From contig OZ245730.1 in the NCBI GenBank assembly GCA_965227145.1, positions 1,178,001 through 1,242,000 of the forward strand: a DNA stretch of 64,000 nt, read 5' to 3'. The position numbers and the translations under genes are program-made. A model generated the notes under the pieces. The model made no database searches and was not told the origin of the DNA. It worked only from the letters and a program-made list of their open reading frames with translations. Below, in pieces: positions 43,591-53,692 of the stretch (the first letter of the stretch is position 1; every line of letters begins with the position of its first letter). The DNA comes from JACKAQ01 sp965227145. Its GTDB lineage: Bacteria > Calditrichota > Calditrichia > RBG-13-44-9 > J075.

Positions 43591-45876
43591 ATGAATGATA
43601 GAATTGCACGCCGACTCACGCCGCTTTTTTGCTGTTTGGTTTTACTCTCCGTTTTTTCATCAACGTTCTTATCCGCTCAAACATCTGGTCAAATAATATC
43701 CGGAGTTGCGCCCCAAACCTTGAGGGCTAATCAAAGCAAAGTTTTTTGGCACGATGGTTATTGGTGGGGATTATTTGTTAAAACCGGGATCGGCGACAAT
43801 CGATATATTTATAAATATGAAAATGGTGCATGGACAGAATCGTTTAAATATGATAATAATTTTGGTGAAGAATCATATGTCGATGGGTATATCGATTCGG
43901 AAGTTGATTCACTTTACATCGTAGATACCCGACGTTCAAGATTTTGGTCGCTGGGTTACAATAGTTCAACAGAAACCTGGTCATCCGGAGTTGGTCCTAT
44001 TTCTGTTACTACTGCAACCAGTAATGATCTTGCAGGATGTATTACCAAATCGAATAGCGGCAGGTTATTTATATTTACATCAGAAAGCAGTACCCTAAAG
44101 GGGCGTTACAGCGATGATAATGGCGAAAGCTGGGAATTGTTTGATATCCGCAGCGGATTAAACAACAGCGGAATGACAGATGCCGTTGCTTTTAACTATA
44201 GCAACAATGATTATGTGGGTATAATTCTCGGTGAAAACTCAAATACGCCGGAATTCCGTTTTTTTAAGTTGAGAGATGGTGACGACCCAACTGAACCATT
44301 TGAATGGGCAGAAGAAACATTAAATTACAACTATCCCACCAATACAGGTGATAATCACGTTTCACTAATAAAAGATTTTGATCAGAATTTGTATATGGTA
44401 GGAAAGTACGGTTCGGGCCCTTCCGGCGTCGTCTTTGCATTATTCAAGCGAAGCAGCACCAACGGAAGCTGGTCTATAAATGATGTGTCCGCCAGCGGTG
44501 GAACCCGTCCCGCACTGAGCATCGATGAAACCAATGACAAACTTTATGTTTTTGCTACGGTTAGCGATAAAATTCAATATGCCACTTTAAACAGTGGCAG
44601 CTTGGCTAATATTGGAACCGGTGACTGGACACCGATATTGCAAAACGGATCAAGTACATTTAATGACTTATCCGTTTCCTACCAGCAACTGACATCCGCG
44701 AGTGATGCGATGGTAATCGGCACCTCCGGCAGTAATGTGTGGTATAACACAATAGCGCTCGATTTCGACGCACCGGATCCTTTGATCATTTCTGAAGTAA
44801 ACAGCACCAGCCCAATTGAGGCATCATATGTGGAAATTTATAATACCAGTGGTTCAGTTGTTGATTTGACCAACTACTCAGTTCGCTATTATAACAACAA
44901 CGGCACGCCGGTAATTCAGGATTTGAGCGGTTCCGTTCCGGCTTATGGCTATGTTGTGATTGCGCGTAATACATCGGCATATAATCTGGTTTATGGCAGT
45001 TCGCCGAATTATAGCAATTCCAGTTTTTTGTTCGATGGCGAAAGAGACGGTATTGCATTGGTTAAAGATGTGTCCGCAAATTTGGAAAAGACAGGTATGG
45101 ATAAAACCACTGCGGAAACGATCATCGATTATTTCAATTACGCCGGTGGCGAGATGGAAAGCTGGTCAGCCGGGCAACTGTTTGAACGCACCCGTTGGCC
45201 AAACGACGGCTCCAATATTTACCTCGATTACGACCGTTCCCGCACTACCAGTGCCGGATCTCCCGGCGGAACCAACGATACCAGCCTGCCGGTATTGCTC
45301 AGCTCATTTGCCGCGACGGTTGAAAATAACCGGGTAAACCTGCAGTGGGCAACTTCCGCAGAACTCGACAATTTTGAGTGGCTCATCGAACGGCGAATGA
45401 ACACGGACGAAAATTTCCACGAAATCGGGCGAATGGCCGGCAACGGCACCACCAACGAACGGCATGAATACGACTATCTGGATGCCGCGGTTCTCGAAGG
45501 CAACGCTTACGAATATCGCCTCTCGAACGTGGATTATAGCGGGCTAATCAATCAATATCCCCAAATTGTCCGGGTGAACATTACAGCAGGCAGCATCGAA
45601 GATTTCCAATTGTATGCCAACTATCCCAACCCGTTCAACGGCGAAACCAACATTCGTTTCCGCATCGGCGAGCCGACCAAAACCACGCTGGTGGTTTACG
45701 ACATCACCGGTCGGGTGGTCAAAACTATTTTCTCCGGTGAGTTGAATCAGGGCGAGCATATTTATAGGTGGGATGCTACCGACAACGTTGGCAATCCGGT
45801 CGCTTCGGGGTTCTATCTCGTGCGATTGCGAACAGACAAATTCTATAAATCGATTAAAATGATTTTGGCACAATAA
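43591..45876 (+). CDS. secreted lamin-tail-domain protein with T9SS-type sorting domain
   Basis: 761 residues with a signal peptide ending at FLSAQ. Residues about 30-390 look like a beta-propeller of the sialidase/BNR kind (QSKVFWHDGYWWGLFVK, GRYSDDNGESWELF); no catalytic residues are assigned. A lamin-tail domain follows (about 395-520: PLIISEVNSTSPIEASYVEIYNTSGSVVDL). A fibronectin-like section (about 565-670) precedes the type A sorting domain (about 675-761: YANYPNPFNGETNIRFRIGE to GFYLVRLRTDKFYKSIKMIL). It is exported and likely kept at the cell surface. The gene at 46364 is a close paralogue. Confidence 0.9.
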   Translation: MNDRIARRLTPLFCCLVLLSVFSSTFLSAQTSGQIISGVAPQTLRANQSKVFWHDGYWWGLFVKTGIGDNRYIYKYENGAWTESFKYDNNFGEESYVDGYIDSEVDSLYIVDTRRSRFWSLGYNSSTETWSSGVGPISVTTATSNDLAGCITKSNSGRLFIFTSESSTLKGRYSDDNGESWELFDIRSGLNNSGMTDAVAFNYSNNDYVGIILGENSNTPEFRFFKLRDGDDPTEPFEWAEETLNYNYPTNTGDNHVSLIKDFDQNLYMVGKYGSGPSGVVFALFKRSSTNGSWSINDVSASGGTRPALSIDETNDKLYVFATVSDKIQYATLNSGSLANIGTGDWTPILQNGSSTFNDLSVSYQQLTSASDAMVIGTSGSNVWYNTIALDFDAPDPLIISEVNSTSPIEASYVEIYNTSGSVVDLTNYSVRYYNNNGTPVIQDLSGSVPAYGYVVIARNTSAYNLVYGSSPNYSNSSFLFDGERDGIALVKDVSANLEKTGMDKTTAETIIDYFNYAGGEMESWSAGQLFERTRWPNDGSNIYLDYDRSRTTSAGSPGGTNDTSLPVLLSSFAATVENNRVNLQWATSAELDNFEWLIERRMNTDENFHEIGRMAGNGTTNERHEYDYLDAAVLEGNAYEYRLSNVDYSGLINQYPQIVRVNITAGSIEDFQLYANYPNPFNGETNIRFRIGEPTKTTLVVYDITGRVVKTIFSGELNQGEHIYRWDATDNVGNPVASGFYLVRLRTDKFYKSIKMILAQ

Positions 45877-45960
45877 CGGGTTGTGAGGAATAATGCTATC
45901 GGTGTTTACGAACGATAAACACAGCCATGTAAAAAGCCATTTACGATTTAATATTTCTGT

Positions 45961-46000
45961 AAATTCCCGTTCCGGATTGTCGTGAACGGGAATTTTTTTT
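45961..46000 (+). terminator. intrinsic terminator between the two paralogues
   Basis: AAATTCCCGTTC (45961-45972) pairs with GAACGGGAATTT (45984-45995) around an 11-base loop, ending in a run of T to 46000. It shows that the two paralogues are transcribed separately. Confidence 0.92.
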
Positions 46001-46363
46001 GCCAAAGAAATCCCCATTCGAAATTTATGTTTGCGCATTCACCCAATCATATTTCCCAATTACCGGGCTAATTTTAGCATCGCAAATCCGCTGCCGCTGA
46101 ATTTTTTGAACAGATGAGCCAATCGTAAGATAAAAAAGCGTTCACGGAACACCGGTTCGCTAAAAAACATAAAAAAATAGTCAGGAAAATCAGCCGCCGG
46201 TTGTATTTTATTTAATCATCACAGGGTTGTTTTCCCGATTATGCCTGAATAATTGTGGCACAGAACATTTCATCCGATGAGGAATCATGCACATCCGGCG
46301 CAGGTATTCCGGGAGGAATCAAACTGCTGCGGTGAATCCAAATATCAGGAAGAGAATAAACGA
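46001..46363. other. 363-bp gap between terminator and second paralogue
   Basis: No recognisable gene or RNA; it should hold the promoter of the gene at 46364. The reading frame that runs through 46253-46363 has no family resemblance and ends in the ribosome site of the next gene. Confidence 0.4.
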
Positions 46364-48625
46364 ATGAACGACAGATTATCCCGCCAATGTGCCCGCTTTT
46401 GTTGCCAGATTTTTATCACCATCTTTTTTTTGATCGCAACTGCAAACGCCCAAACCGCCGGTCGGGAAATTCCTGGTGTTGCCAAACAAACCCTGCGTTC
46501 AAACCAAAGCAAGGTGTTCTGGCATGAGGGTTTTTGGTGGGGACTTTTTGTGAAATCCGGCTCCGGAAACAATCGCTATATTTACAAATACGAAAATGGT
46601 AATTGGGTTGAATCCTTTTTATATGACAACAGTCTGGATGAAGCATCTTATGTTGATGGCTACATCGAATCGAAGCTCGATTTACTGTTTATCGTTGATA
46701 CGGCGCAATCCCGTTTTTGGCGGCTGGAATACAATAACAGCACCCAAAACTGGTCGCTCGGTGTCGGACCGGTTGCAGTTACGACGACCTCAAATAACAA
46801 TCACGCCGGATGCATAACCCGTGCAAACAATGGCAGATTATTTATTTTTACATCCAACACAGCCAATTCGCTGCAGGGACAATACAGCGATAACGACGGC
46901 GCCACCTGGCAATTTTTTGATATTCTGAACGAATTAAACTCCCGGAGCATGACCGATGCGGTAGCTTTTCGTGATCAGCAAAATGATTATATCGGTTTGG
47001 TACTTGGCGAAAACAGCAACTCACCCGAATTCCGGTTTTTCAAATTGAAAGATGGCGATGACCCGGCGAATCCCGATAACTGGACAGAAGAAAGTTTGAA
47101 CTATAGTTATCCGGAATTTACCGGTGATAATCACGTTAACATCATCAAAGATTTTGAGCAGAATTTATATCTGGTTGGGAAGTATGGCGGACTAAGCCCG
47201 GCCGGCGTTACATTTGCGCTGTTCCGGCGCAATATCAGCGATGGCAACTGGTCGGTGTTCGATATTCAGGCACCCGGAGGAACCCGCCCGGCATTAAGTT
47301 TGGATGAAACGAACGACAAATTATACGTTTTTGCAACATTGAACAACAAAATCCAATACGTTGCGTTGGACCGGAGTAACCTCAGAAACATCGTAGCCGC
47401 AGACTGGGTTCCCATCATTCAAAACGATACAGACGGATTTAATGACCTATCCGTATCGTATCAGCAGTTGACCGCAACCAGCGATGTAATGGTTATCGCC
47501 GCGAACGATAGTGCCGGAAGCGTGTGGTGCAACATCCTGCCGCTGAATGCCGAAAATGCGCATCCGCTGGTTATTTCCGAAGTTAACAGCGCGGGAAATA
47601 TCGATGCTTCATTTGTGGAAATATACAACACTACCGCAACAGCGATAAACCTCACCGGGTATTCGCTGATCTATTCGGATGACGATAACCCGTTTCCGGC
47701 AACCCAGGCTTTGACTGGCACGATTGATGGATTCGGTTACAAAGTACTCTGCAGGAATGCCACCGCATTCGCTGCTGCATATGCTATCACTCCAGATTTC
47801 ACAAATCCGGGATTTACGTTTGATGGCGGAAGTGACGGCATTGCGTTGATTAATGATAATCCATCCGCAGCCATTGATTATTTTAACACACCCGGCAGCG
47901 CAACGCCGGAATGGTCACCGCGACAACTGTTCGAGCGCAGCCTGATACCCAACAACGGCGAAAATATTTACATCGATTACAACCGTTCCGGCATAGCCGG
48001 TGCAGGAACGCCGGGCGCACCGAATCTCACCAATCGTCCGGCGGTGCTCACTTCATTTTCTGCAACAGTTTCGGATAGCCGGGTAAACCTGCATTGGGCC
48101 AGCGCAGCGGAATCGGGAAATCTGGAATGGGTTATCGATCGCCGTGAAAGCACCGAGCCCGATTTTCAGGAAATCGGGCGAACACCCGGCGTTGGCACCG
48201 TCGCCAAAGCGAGTGAATATGACTATCCGGATGGCGCGATTTTCAGCAATAGCAGCTACGAATACCGTTTGTCGAGCGTGGATTCCGATGGGCAAAAAGT
48301 TGCGTATCCCCAAATTGTCCGGGTAATTATCGCGGCGGGCAGCGTCGAAGATTTTCAATTGTATGCCAACTATCCCAACCCGTTTAATAACGAAACCAAC
48401 ATTCGCTTCCGCGTTGGCGATCCGGTTCAAGCCCGGTTGATGATTTACGACATCAACGGTCGGGTGGTGAAATCCCTTTTCTCCGGCGAACTGAATTCGG
48501 GTGAACATATTTACAGATGGAATTCGACCGATAACTTTGGTAATACGGTCGCTTCGGGCTTTTACCTCGTGCGATTGCGAACAGACAATTTCACCAAAAC
48601 GATCAAAATGATTTTAGCCAGATAA
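46364..48625 (+). CDS. paralogue of the 43591 protein, lamin-tail and T9SS-type
   Basis: 753 residues from the ATG at 46364, chosen because GGAAGAG lies nine bases upstream and MNDRLSR matches the paralogue start MNDRIAR; the frame is open from 46253. Signal peptide ends at ANAQ. Same order of parts as its neighbour: propeller-like region (SKVFWHEGFWWGLFVK, GQYSDNDGATWQFF), lamin-tail domain (PLVISEVNSAGNIDASFVEIYNTTATAINL), fibronectin-like section and sorting domain (YANYPNPFNNETNIRFRVGD). Protein similarity is high along the full length, which points to a tandem duplication followed by divergence. Role unknown; probably surface-exposed. Confidence 0.9.
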   Translation: MNDRLSRQCARFCCQIFITIFFLIATANAQTAGREIPGVAKQTLRSNQSKVFWHEGFWWGLFVKSGSGNNRYIYKYENGNWVESFLYDNSLDEASYVDGYIESKLDLLFIVDTAQSRFWRLEYNNSTQNWSLGVGPVAVTTTSNNNHAGCITRANNGRLFIFTSNTANSLQGQYSDNDGATWQFFDILNELNSRSMTDAVAFRDQQNDYIGLVLGENSNSPEFRFFKLKDGDDPANPDNWTEESLNYSYPEFTGDNHVNIIKDFEQNLYLVGKYGGLSPAGVTFALFRRNISDGNWSVFDIQAPGGTRPALSLDETNDKLYVFATLNNKIQYVALDRSNLRNIVAADWVPIIQNDTDGFNDLSVSYQQLTATSDVMVIAANDSAGSVWCNILPLNAENAHPLVISEVNSAGNIDASFVEIYNTTATAINLTGYSLIYSDDDNPFPATQALTGTIDGFGYKVLCRNATAFAAAYAITPDFTNPGFTFDGGSDGIALINDNPSAAIDYFNTPGSATPEWSPRQLFERSLIPNNGENIYIDYNRSGIAGAGTPGAPNLTNRPAVLTSFSATVSDSRVNLHWASAAESGNLEWVIDRRESTEPDFQEIGRTPGVGTVAKASEYDYPDGAIFSNSSYEYRLSSVDSDGQKVAYPQIVRVIIAAGSVEDFQLYANYPNPFNNETNIRFRVGDPVQARLMIYDINGRVVKSLFSGELNSGEHIYRWNSTDNFGNTVASGFYLVRLRTDNFTKTIKMILAR

Positions 48626-48679
48626 TTGCGCTCGCGCACCGGAACGAACCAAAAATCAACTAAGTTTTTACAGAAAATA

Positions 48680-48716
48680 CGCCGATAATTTGAATTCCCC
48701 AATTATCGGCGTATTT
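48680..48716 (+). terminator. intrinsic terminator after the second paralogue
   Basis: CGCCGATAATT (48680-48690) pairs exactly with AATTATCGGCG (48701-48711), followed by TATTTT. Because it covers the first open codons of the next frame, it supports the later start at 48789 for that gene. Confidence 0.85.
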
Positions 48717-48788
48717 TGTTCACCCAATTTCATCGTCGCAAACAGGTTCAAAAATAGCGGCATCACATTCATTTTACAGAATAAACCA

Positions 48789-49814
48789 ATGGAAATCATC
48801 GCAACCGCACCAACTGAAGCACAATTTCCGGAACTGACGCAAATTTCTGACGCAGTTGCAGCCAACTACGATACCTTACGCGAAGGTGAAAACGGGACAT
48901 CCGTCGAGGCGGGACAGCTGCGGATCGACTATTTCCAAAGCGGGCGAAACGTTGTTTATCGCGTGCACGGCGAGCGGCTGTGGTATCTCAAAATTCCCAA
49001 AAATGGCAAAACAGACGGGCTGATCGGGGAAGCGCGCGGCTATCGCTTTGCGAACGATGTCTGGCAGCAAACACCGGCATATTTGCCGGTCGAAGCCGTT
49101 GGTGTTTCGCATTCTCCGGCATTTATTGTTTCTGCGCAGGTGCCGGGTGAGCAGCTCAATCAGGTGGTTTACCGGGCGTGCTGGCAGCCGGGCAGCGGCA
49201 TTAAACAAATGCGCGCCGTTCTCGGCGATTTTGGCGAAATGCTGGCGTTGTTCCATAAAAACGGCGTTTCGGCAGAAGCGCCAACCATTTCCAAAGCGCT
49301 CGATCAAAAACTTGCCGATCGCATCAAAAAAGCCAAAAAACTCGACGAAACCGGTCAAAAAATAGAAAAATGGCTGGCAACGCATTCGCCGGTCGATCCG
49401 CAACCAACGCTGATTCACGGCAACTGCACCTTTCGCAATGTGCTGGTTTACAACAACCGCGTTCACCTGCTGGATTACGAAACTTGCGGTACCGGTTCGC
49501 GTTACAATGATTTGGCAAGAATTTGCAGCGATATTTTATTAACCCGGACAGCGCTGATTTTCCCGTGGCGAAGGGCGTATCGCTTGCTGGATGTGTTTCT
49601 GCAACGCTATCATGCGGTTCATCCCATCGATAAATCGTTGCTGTTGCAGTTTACCGGGCTTTATTTATTCGAACGATATATTCAGGTGTATCTCGTCAAA
49701 AAATCGAGCGAAAGCATTGCCGGAATGCCGGTTTCCAAAGCTGCGCTGCGCAGTCTGCTCGATTCGTTAATTGTTGATAATATTGAAGATGTATTCAAGA
49801 ATATTTCATTATGA
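48789..49814 (+). CDS. APH-fold phosphotransferase-like protein with altered catalytic motif
   Basis: 341 residues from the ATG at 48789; earlier codons lie in the preceding terminator. The aminoglycoside-phosphotransferase/choline-kinase fold is clear in LIHGNCTFRNVLVYNNRVHLLDYETCG. In active enzymes the motif is HGDxxxxN; here it is H210-G211-N212-CTFR-N217, so the catalytic Asp is Asn, while the metal-binding Asp229 in LLDYE remains. This predicts weak or no kinase activity unless another residue substitutes. The stop overlaps the start of the flippase-like gene (ATGA), so the two are made together. Inference: a lipid- or sugar-related partner of that membrane protein. Confidence 0.82.
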   Translation: MEIIATAPTEAQFPELTQISDAVAANYDTLREGENGTSVEAGQLRIDYFQSGRNVVYRVHGERLWYLKIPKNGKTDGLIGEARGYRFANDVWQQTPAYLPVEAVGVSHSPAFIVSAQVPGEQLNQVVYRACWQPGSGIKQMRAVLGDFGEMLALFHKNGVSAEAPTISKALDQKLADRIKKAKKLDETGQKIEKWLATHSPVDPQPTLIHGNCTFRNVLVYNNRVHLLDYETCGTGSRYNDLARICSDILLTRTALIFPWRRAYRLLDVFLQRYHAVHPIDKSLLLQFTGLYLFERYIQVYLVKKSSESIAGMPVSKAALRSLLDSLIVDNIEDVFKNISL

Positions 49815-50812
49815 TTCATGCGGTCAAACTTTTGCTGTCATTCGGGTTTTCGGGATTTTTCCTGTATCTCGCATTCGACAAAATTGATATCGGCAGCTTT
49901 TTGTCCTCGCTGATGCGGGTGAGCTGGCTGACGATTATCGCTGTTTCGGCGATGGCAGTGATGTCCATGTTTTTGCGAGCCTGGCGTTGGCGAATCCTGC
50001 TCCGTCCGGTAAAAGACATCAATTACAGCACCGTTTTCACCTACACGATGATCGGTTTCATGAGCAATAATATTTTACCGGCGCACGCCGGAGATTTCCT
50101 GAAACCGTATCTGCTCGGGCTGAAAGAAAATGTCAGTGGATTTGCGACGCTCGCAACCGTGCTCGTTGAACGCGTGTTGGATGGCGTTGGGCTGATCATC
50201 ATTTTTTTGCTGGTGTTGCCGTTTGCGCCGTTGCCGCAATCGCTGCAATTGGGTGGTTTGGGGATTGGCGCTGTGCTCTTTTTGTTAATCGGACTGATGA
50301 TTATTCTTTCCTCCGAAAAAAGCCGTTTGCGCAAAATTTTGCTGCGGATGGTTGAAAAATTGCCCAATCGTATCCGTAAAAATGTTGCAGAAAAAGTGCA
50401 AATGTTCCTGTTTGGGCTGACCGTTTTTCAAAATCGCGCTCAAATTTTCAAATTATTGCTCATTTCCGCATTCGTTTGGGCTCATCTCGCCGCCACAATT
50501 TTCATGATTTTGAAGGGCTACCCGATGGGTTTGGACATTCCCGGTTGGGAATTGGCCATCGCATCCGTGATCACAATTGTGGTGCTGGCATTCGTGATTG
50601 TTTTGCCATCTTCGCCCGGATATGTCGGTATTACGCAAATTGCGTTTATTTTTTCGCTCAGCTATTTTGGCATTCCGGAAGCGGACGCCGTTGGCGCATC
50701 GGTCATTTTTAACCTGACCCAATACATCCCGATCACCGTTTTGGGGATCATATTCTTTTTCAAAGAAGGGCTGTCATTCCGGCAAATCCGCAAAGAAGTG
50801 CGGCAACATTGA
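49811..50812 (+). CDS. flippase-like membrane protein (LPG synthase TM region/UPF0104)
   Basis: 333 residues with about eight membrane helices and conserved family segments FLRAWRWRILLRPVKDINYSTVFTYTMIGFMSNNILPAHAGDFLKPYLLG and VLPSSPGYVGITQ. The family includes the membrane half of lysylphosphatidylglycerol synthase and archaeal AglD-like proteins; members without the synthase domain are thought to move lipids or lipid-linked sugars across the membrane. It overlaps the APH-like gene by four bases. Given the surface-polysaccharide surroundings, transfer of a lipid-linked intermediate is the likely role, as inference. Confidence 0.88.
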   Translation: MIHAVKLLLSFGFSGFFLYLAFDKIDIGSFLSSLMRVSWLTIIAVSAMAVMSMFLRAWRWRILLRPVKDINYSTVFTYTMIGFMSNNILPAHAGDFLKPYLLGLKENVSGFATLATVLVERVLDGVGLIIIFLLVLPFAPLPQSLQLGGLGIGAVLFLLIGLMIILSSEKSRLRKILLRMVEKLPNRIRKNVAEKVQMFLFGLTVFQNRAQIFKLLLISAFVWAHLAATIFMILKGYPMGLDIPGWELAIASVITIVVLAFVIVLPSSPGYVGITQIAFIFSLSYFGIPEADAVGASVIFNLTQYIPITVLGIIFFFKEGLSFRQIRKEVRQH

Positions 50813-51004
50813 TAAAGGATAAAGAATAAAATCTTTAGTGTGAATTTGTATTTTTATTCTGAAATGTAAACTATTTTCCCAATCGCCAACCGCAGATATT
50901 TCCCGCCCCAAAAGTATTTTTCAATCAAATTTTGAAATATTTTTTCCAAAATATACATTTTCAAATAACTGTAATTATTGGGTTTATCTATTTATCTAAT
51001 CTAA

Positions 51005-51044
51005 CCTTTATCCTTCACCCTTTATCCTTCATCCTTTATTCTCC
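51005..51044. repeat. short pyrimidine-rich direct repeats
   Basis: Three imperfect 13-14 base units in a row (CCTTTATCCTTCA, then CCCTTTATCCTTCA, then TCCTTTATTCTCC). A purine-rich inverse version, GATAAAGGATAAAGAATAAA, lies at 50812-50831 right after the flippase-like gene. Function unknown. Confidence 0.7.
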
Positions 51045-51103
51045 CTGACTGGCAACCCTTTTGCAATAGCTGCATTCGGAATAAAAATTGGGAGCGGAAA
51101 ATC

Positions 51104-53683
51104 GTGAAACGGATTTTATTTATTATCATTTTAGGGATTTGGGTGAGCAACGTTGCCGGGCAAACCGGACAATTGACAATCGTTTGGGATCAAAATACAG
51201 AGCCGGATATCGCAAGTTATCGCGTTGAGCGGTCGGTGAATAACGGCAGTTTTGGCAGCCTGCAGAATGTTGCGCATCCCGCAACGCAGGTTGTGGACAA
51301 CAGCGTTTCGCCCGGAAACAGCTATCGCTACCGGGTGATTGCCATCGATGATGGTGGGCTGCAGAGTAATTTTTCCAACACAGCCGAAGCGGGAATTCCG
51401 CAAATTTCGCTGTCGATCGGCTCTGTCAGCAACGGCGGGGATACGACCATCGCGTTCAGCAGCTTTTTGAGCGATCCGGATGGTGCGCCGGGTGATTTGA
51501 CCATCACCATTTCGCAGGAAAGCAATATTTCTGTTGCGATTGAAAGCAGCGCATTGCGATTAACGCCGCCATCGGGATTTACCGGCGCGGCATCGTTCAC
51601 CATTCGCGCAGCCGATAACGATGGTTTTTTCGATGAACAAACCGTCAATTTTTCGATTGTTGAAGGAATTTTGCCGACGCAAATCAGTGTGTCGATCCCG
51701 GATGTGCGATTTGCGGAAGACGGAAGTTTCGCAATCGCGATGGATACCTGCGTCACCGTCGATAATTTTGCGGCGTCGCAAATCAGTTGGCAATTTGACG
51801 GAGATGCAACACTCAATCTGCAATTCAACGCTGCCAGCCGGTTGCTGACCGTTCAATCCGCCCAACCGAATATAAACGGACAGGCAAATTTTTCGGCGAC
51901 GGCAACCGCACCGGATAACGCCAGCGCATCCGATAATGTGGCTGTCACCATTTCTGCGGTGAACGATCCGCCGGTGATCAATTTGTCGCAACTCAATCTC
52001 ACCAGCGATCCCAATCAAAATGAGATCGATTTGAAGCAATATGCCAGCGATGTGGACGACGCGACGGTCGATTTGCGCTGGGAATTTTTGAATTTCAGCG
52101 ATTTCAGTTTTGAGTGGGTCGATCAAACCAACGATATCGTTCAGATTACGCCGCCATCCGCCGGTGGAACGGAAACGGGCACGTTTCGCGTTCGCGATAT
52201 CGCCGGTGCAACGGTGTCCGCGCAGGTAACGCTCATCGCGCCGGGCGTCAGTAATTCGACGATAACCATCACTATTCCGCCACTTACATTTGAGGAAGAC
52301 GATTCGCTGATTCTGCAACTTGACGATCACGTAACGGTTACCAACTTCACACCTGCGGAGTTGCTGTGGAGTTTTTCGGGAGGTAGCAATTTACGGTACA
52401 CGTTTCGTGCGCTCGATCGTTCGTTAAAAATAGAATCGCAATCGCCAAACTGGTTCGGGCAGGACGCTTTTCAGGTAAGCGCCACTGCCCCGGATCAGAA
52501 CAGTGCCGGCGTGAGTGTTTCGGTGAATATCCAATCGGTGAACGATAAACCGGTGCTTTTTTTGGACGAATTGCGGATTCCGGATATTTCGAGCAATACG
52601 TTCGATTTGAAAATTTATGCGGATGATGTGGACGATCCCGTTCGCTCGCTCAATTGGTCGTTTACCGGTTACAGCCAGTTCACGTTTGAGTGGGAAAACG
52701 AATCGGAACGCATTTTGCGTATCGTTCCGCAGGGCAGCAATATTGTCGAAAGCGGCATTTTTGAAGTGACTGATCCGCATGGCGCAGCATTTCAAAAACA
52801 GGTGACCATTTTGTATTCGGAGCAAAATACGCCGCCGCATCTGATTTTTTCCGGTCCGCTAACGATTGCGGAAGACAGCGTGCTAGTGCTCGATTTGCGG
52901 GATCACGTTGTCGATTCCAGCAATGTTTTTACTGAACTTACGTGGGAATTTGCCGCATCTGAAAATCTGGATATTATTTACAGGAGATCAGACGGAACGT
53001 TGACAATCCAGCCAAAACCGGATTGGAGCGGTGAGGCAAATCTGGCGGTTCGCGTGAGCGATCCGTTCGGTGAAACCGATAACGCAACGGTGCAGATTCT
53101 GGTTTCGCAGCGCAACGGCATCCTCAATTTGACGGTACAGGATTCGGACAACGGCGATATTCGCATCAGTTTCAACAGCGAATTGCCATCGCGCTCCGAG
53201 CTGCGATATTGGCGAATTCCGGTTCGGGTTGAGCAGTTGAACAATAGCGATCTGGCGACGCAACACGAATTTCTGATGACGGATTTGCTGCCGCGCCAGC
53301 AATATTTTTACGAAATCCGGCTTCGCGATGAACAGAATGCGCTGACCGTTTTGCTGGATTCGCTGACCACCGGAAATTTCCGCAATGAGCAGGAGCCGAA
53401 AGAAGTGACCGAACTGATTGTTTACCCGAATCCCATCAAAACGGCGAAAGGGCATTCGGAGATGATTTTCCGCAATCTGCCGGAAACCGTGCGGCGGATT
53501 GAGCTGTATTCGCTGGTCGGGCAAAAAGTGTACGAAGCCAGTTTGAGCGGGCTGGAATCGGATTCCTACCGCATCGATGTGCTGGCAAATGCCGACCGTT
53601 TGCCCAGCGGTATTTATGTTTATCAGGTGAAGGATGAAAATTCGCGAGTCCTCAAACAGGATCGCATTGTGGTGATCCGATAA
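51104..53683 (+). CDS. secreted Ig/fibronectin-type repeat protein with T9SS-type sorting domain
   Basis: 859 residues from a GTG at 51104 with GGGAGCGGA upstream. A signal peptide ends at VAGQ. A fibronectin III domain (about 22-100: LTIVWDQNTEPDIASYRVERS) is followed by several cadherin-like/Ig domains of the kind found in tandem-95 proteins, with recurring phrases (PPVINLSQLNLTSD..., KPVLFLDELRIPD..., FAEDGSFAIAMD, FEEDDSLILQLDDHV). The last 90 residues are a sorting domain (ELIVYPNPIKTAKGHSEMIF to LPSGIYVYQVKDE). It should be a long exported surface protein; no enzymatic domain seen. Confidence 0.9.
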   Translation: MKRILFIIILGIWVSNVAGQTGQLTIVWDQNTEPDIASYRVERSVNNGSFGSLQNVAHPATQVVDNSVSPGNSYRYRVIAIDDGGLQSNFSNTAEAGIPQISLSIGSVSNGGDTTIAFSSFLSDPDGAPGDLTITISQESNISVAIESSALRLTPPSGFTGAASFTIRAADNDGFFDEQTVNFSIVEGILPTQISVSIPDVRFAEDGSFAIAMDTCVTVDNFAASQISWQFDGDATLNLQFNAASRLLTVQSAQPNINGQANFSATATAPDNASASDNVAVTISAVNDPPVINLSQLNLTSDPNQNEIDLKQYASDVDDATVDLRWEFLNFSDFSFEWVDQTNDIVQITPPSAGGTETGTFRVRDIAGATVSAQVTLIAPGVSNSTITITIPPLTFEEDDSLILQLDDHVTVTNFTPAELLWSFSGGSNLRYTFRALDRSLKIESQSPNWFGQDAFQVSATAPDQNSAGVSVSVNIQSVNDKPVLFLDELRIPDISSNTFDLKIYADDVDDPVRSLNWSFTGYSQFTFEWENESERILRIVPQGSNIVESGIFEVTDPHGAAFQKQVTILYSEQNTPPHLIFSGPLTIAEDSVLVLDLRDHVVDSSNVFTELTWEFAASENLDIIYRRSDGTLTIQPKPDWSGEANLAVRVSDPFGETDNATVQILVSQRNGILNLTVQDSDNGDIRISFNSELPSRSELRYWRIPVRVEQLNNSDLATQHEFLMTDLLPRQQYFYEIRLRDEQNALTVLLDSLTTGNFRNEQEPKEVTELIVYPNPIKTAKGHSEMIFRNLPETVRRIELYSLVGQKVYEASLSGLESDSYRIDVLANADRLPSGIYVYQVKDENSRVLKQDRIVVIR

Positions 53684-53692
53684 AATATATTG

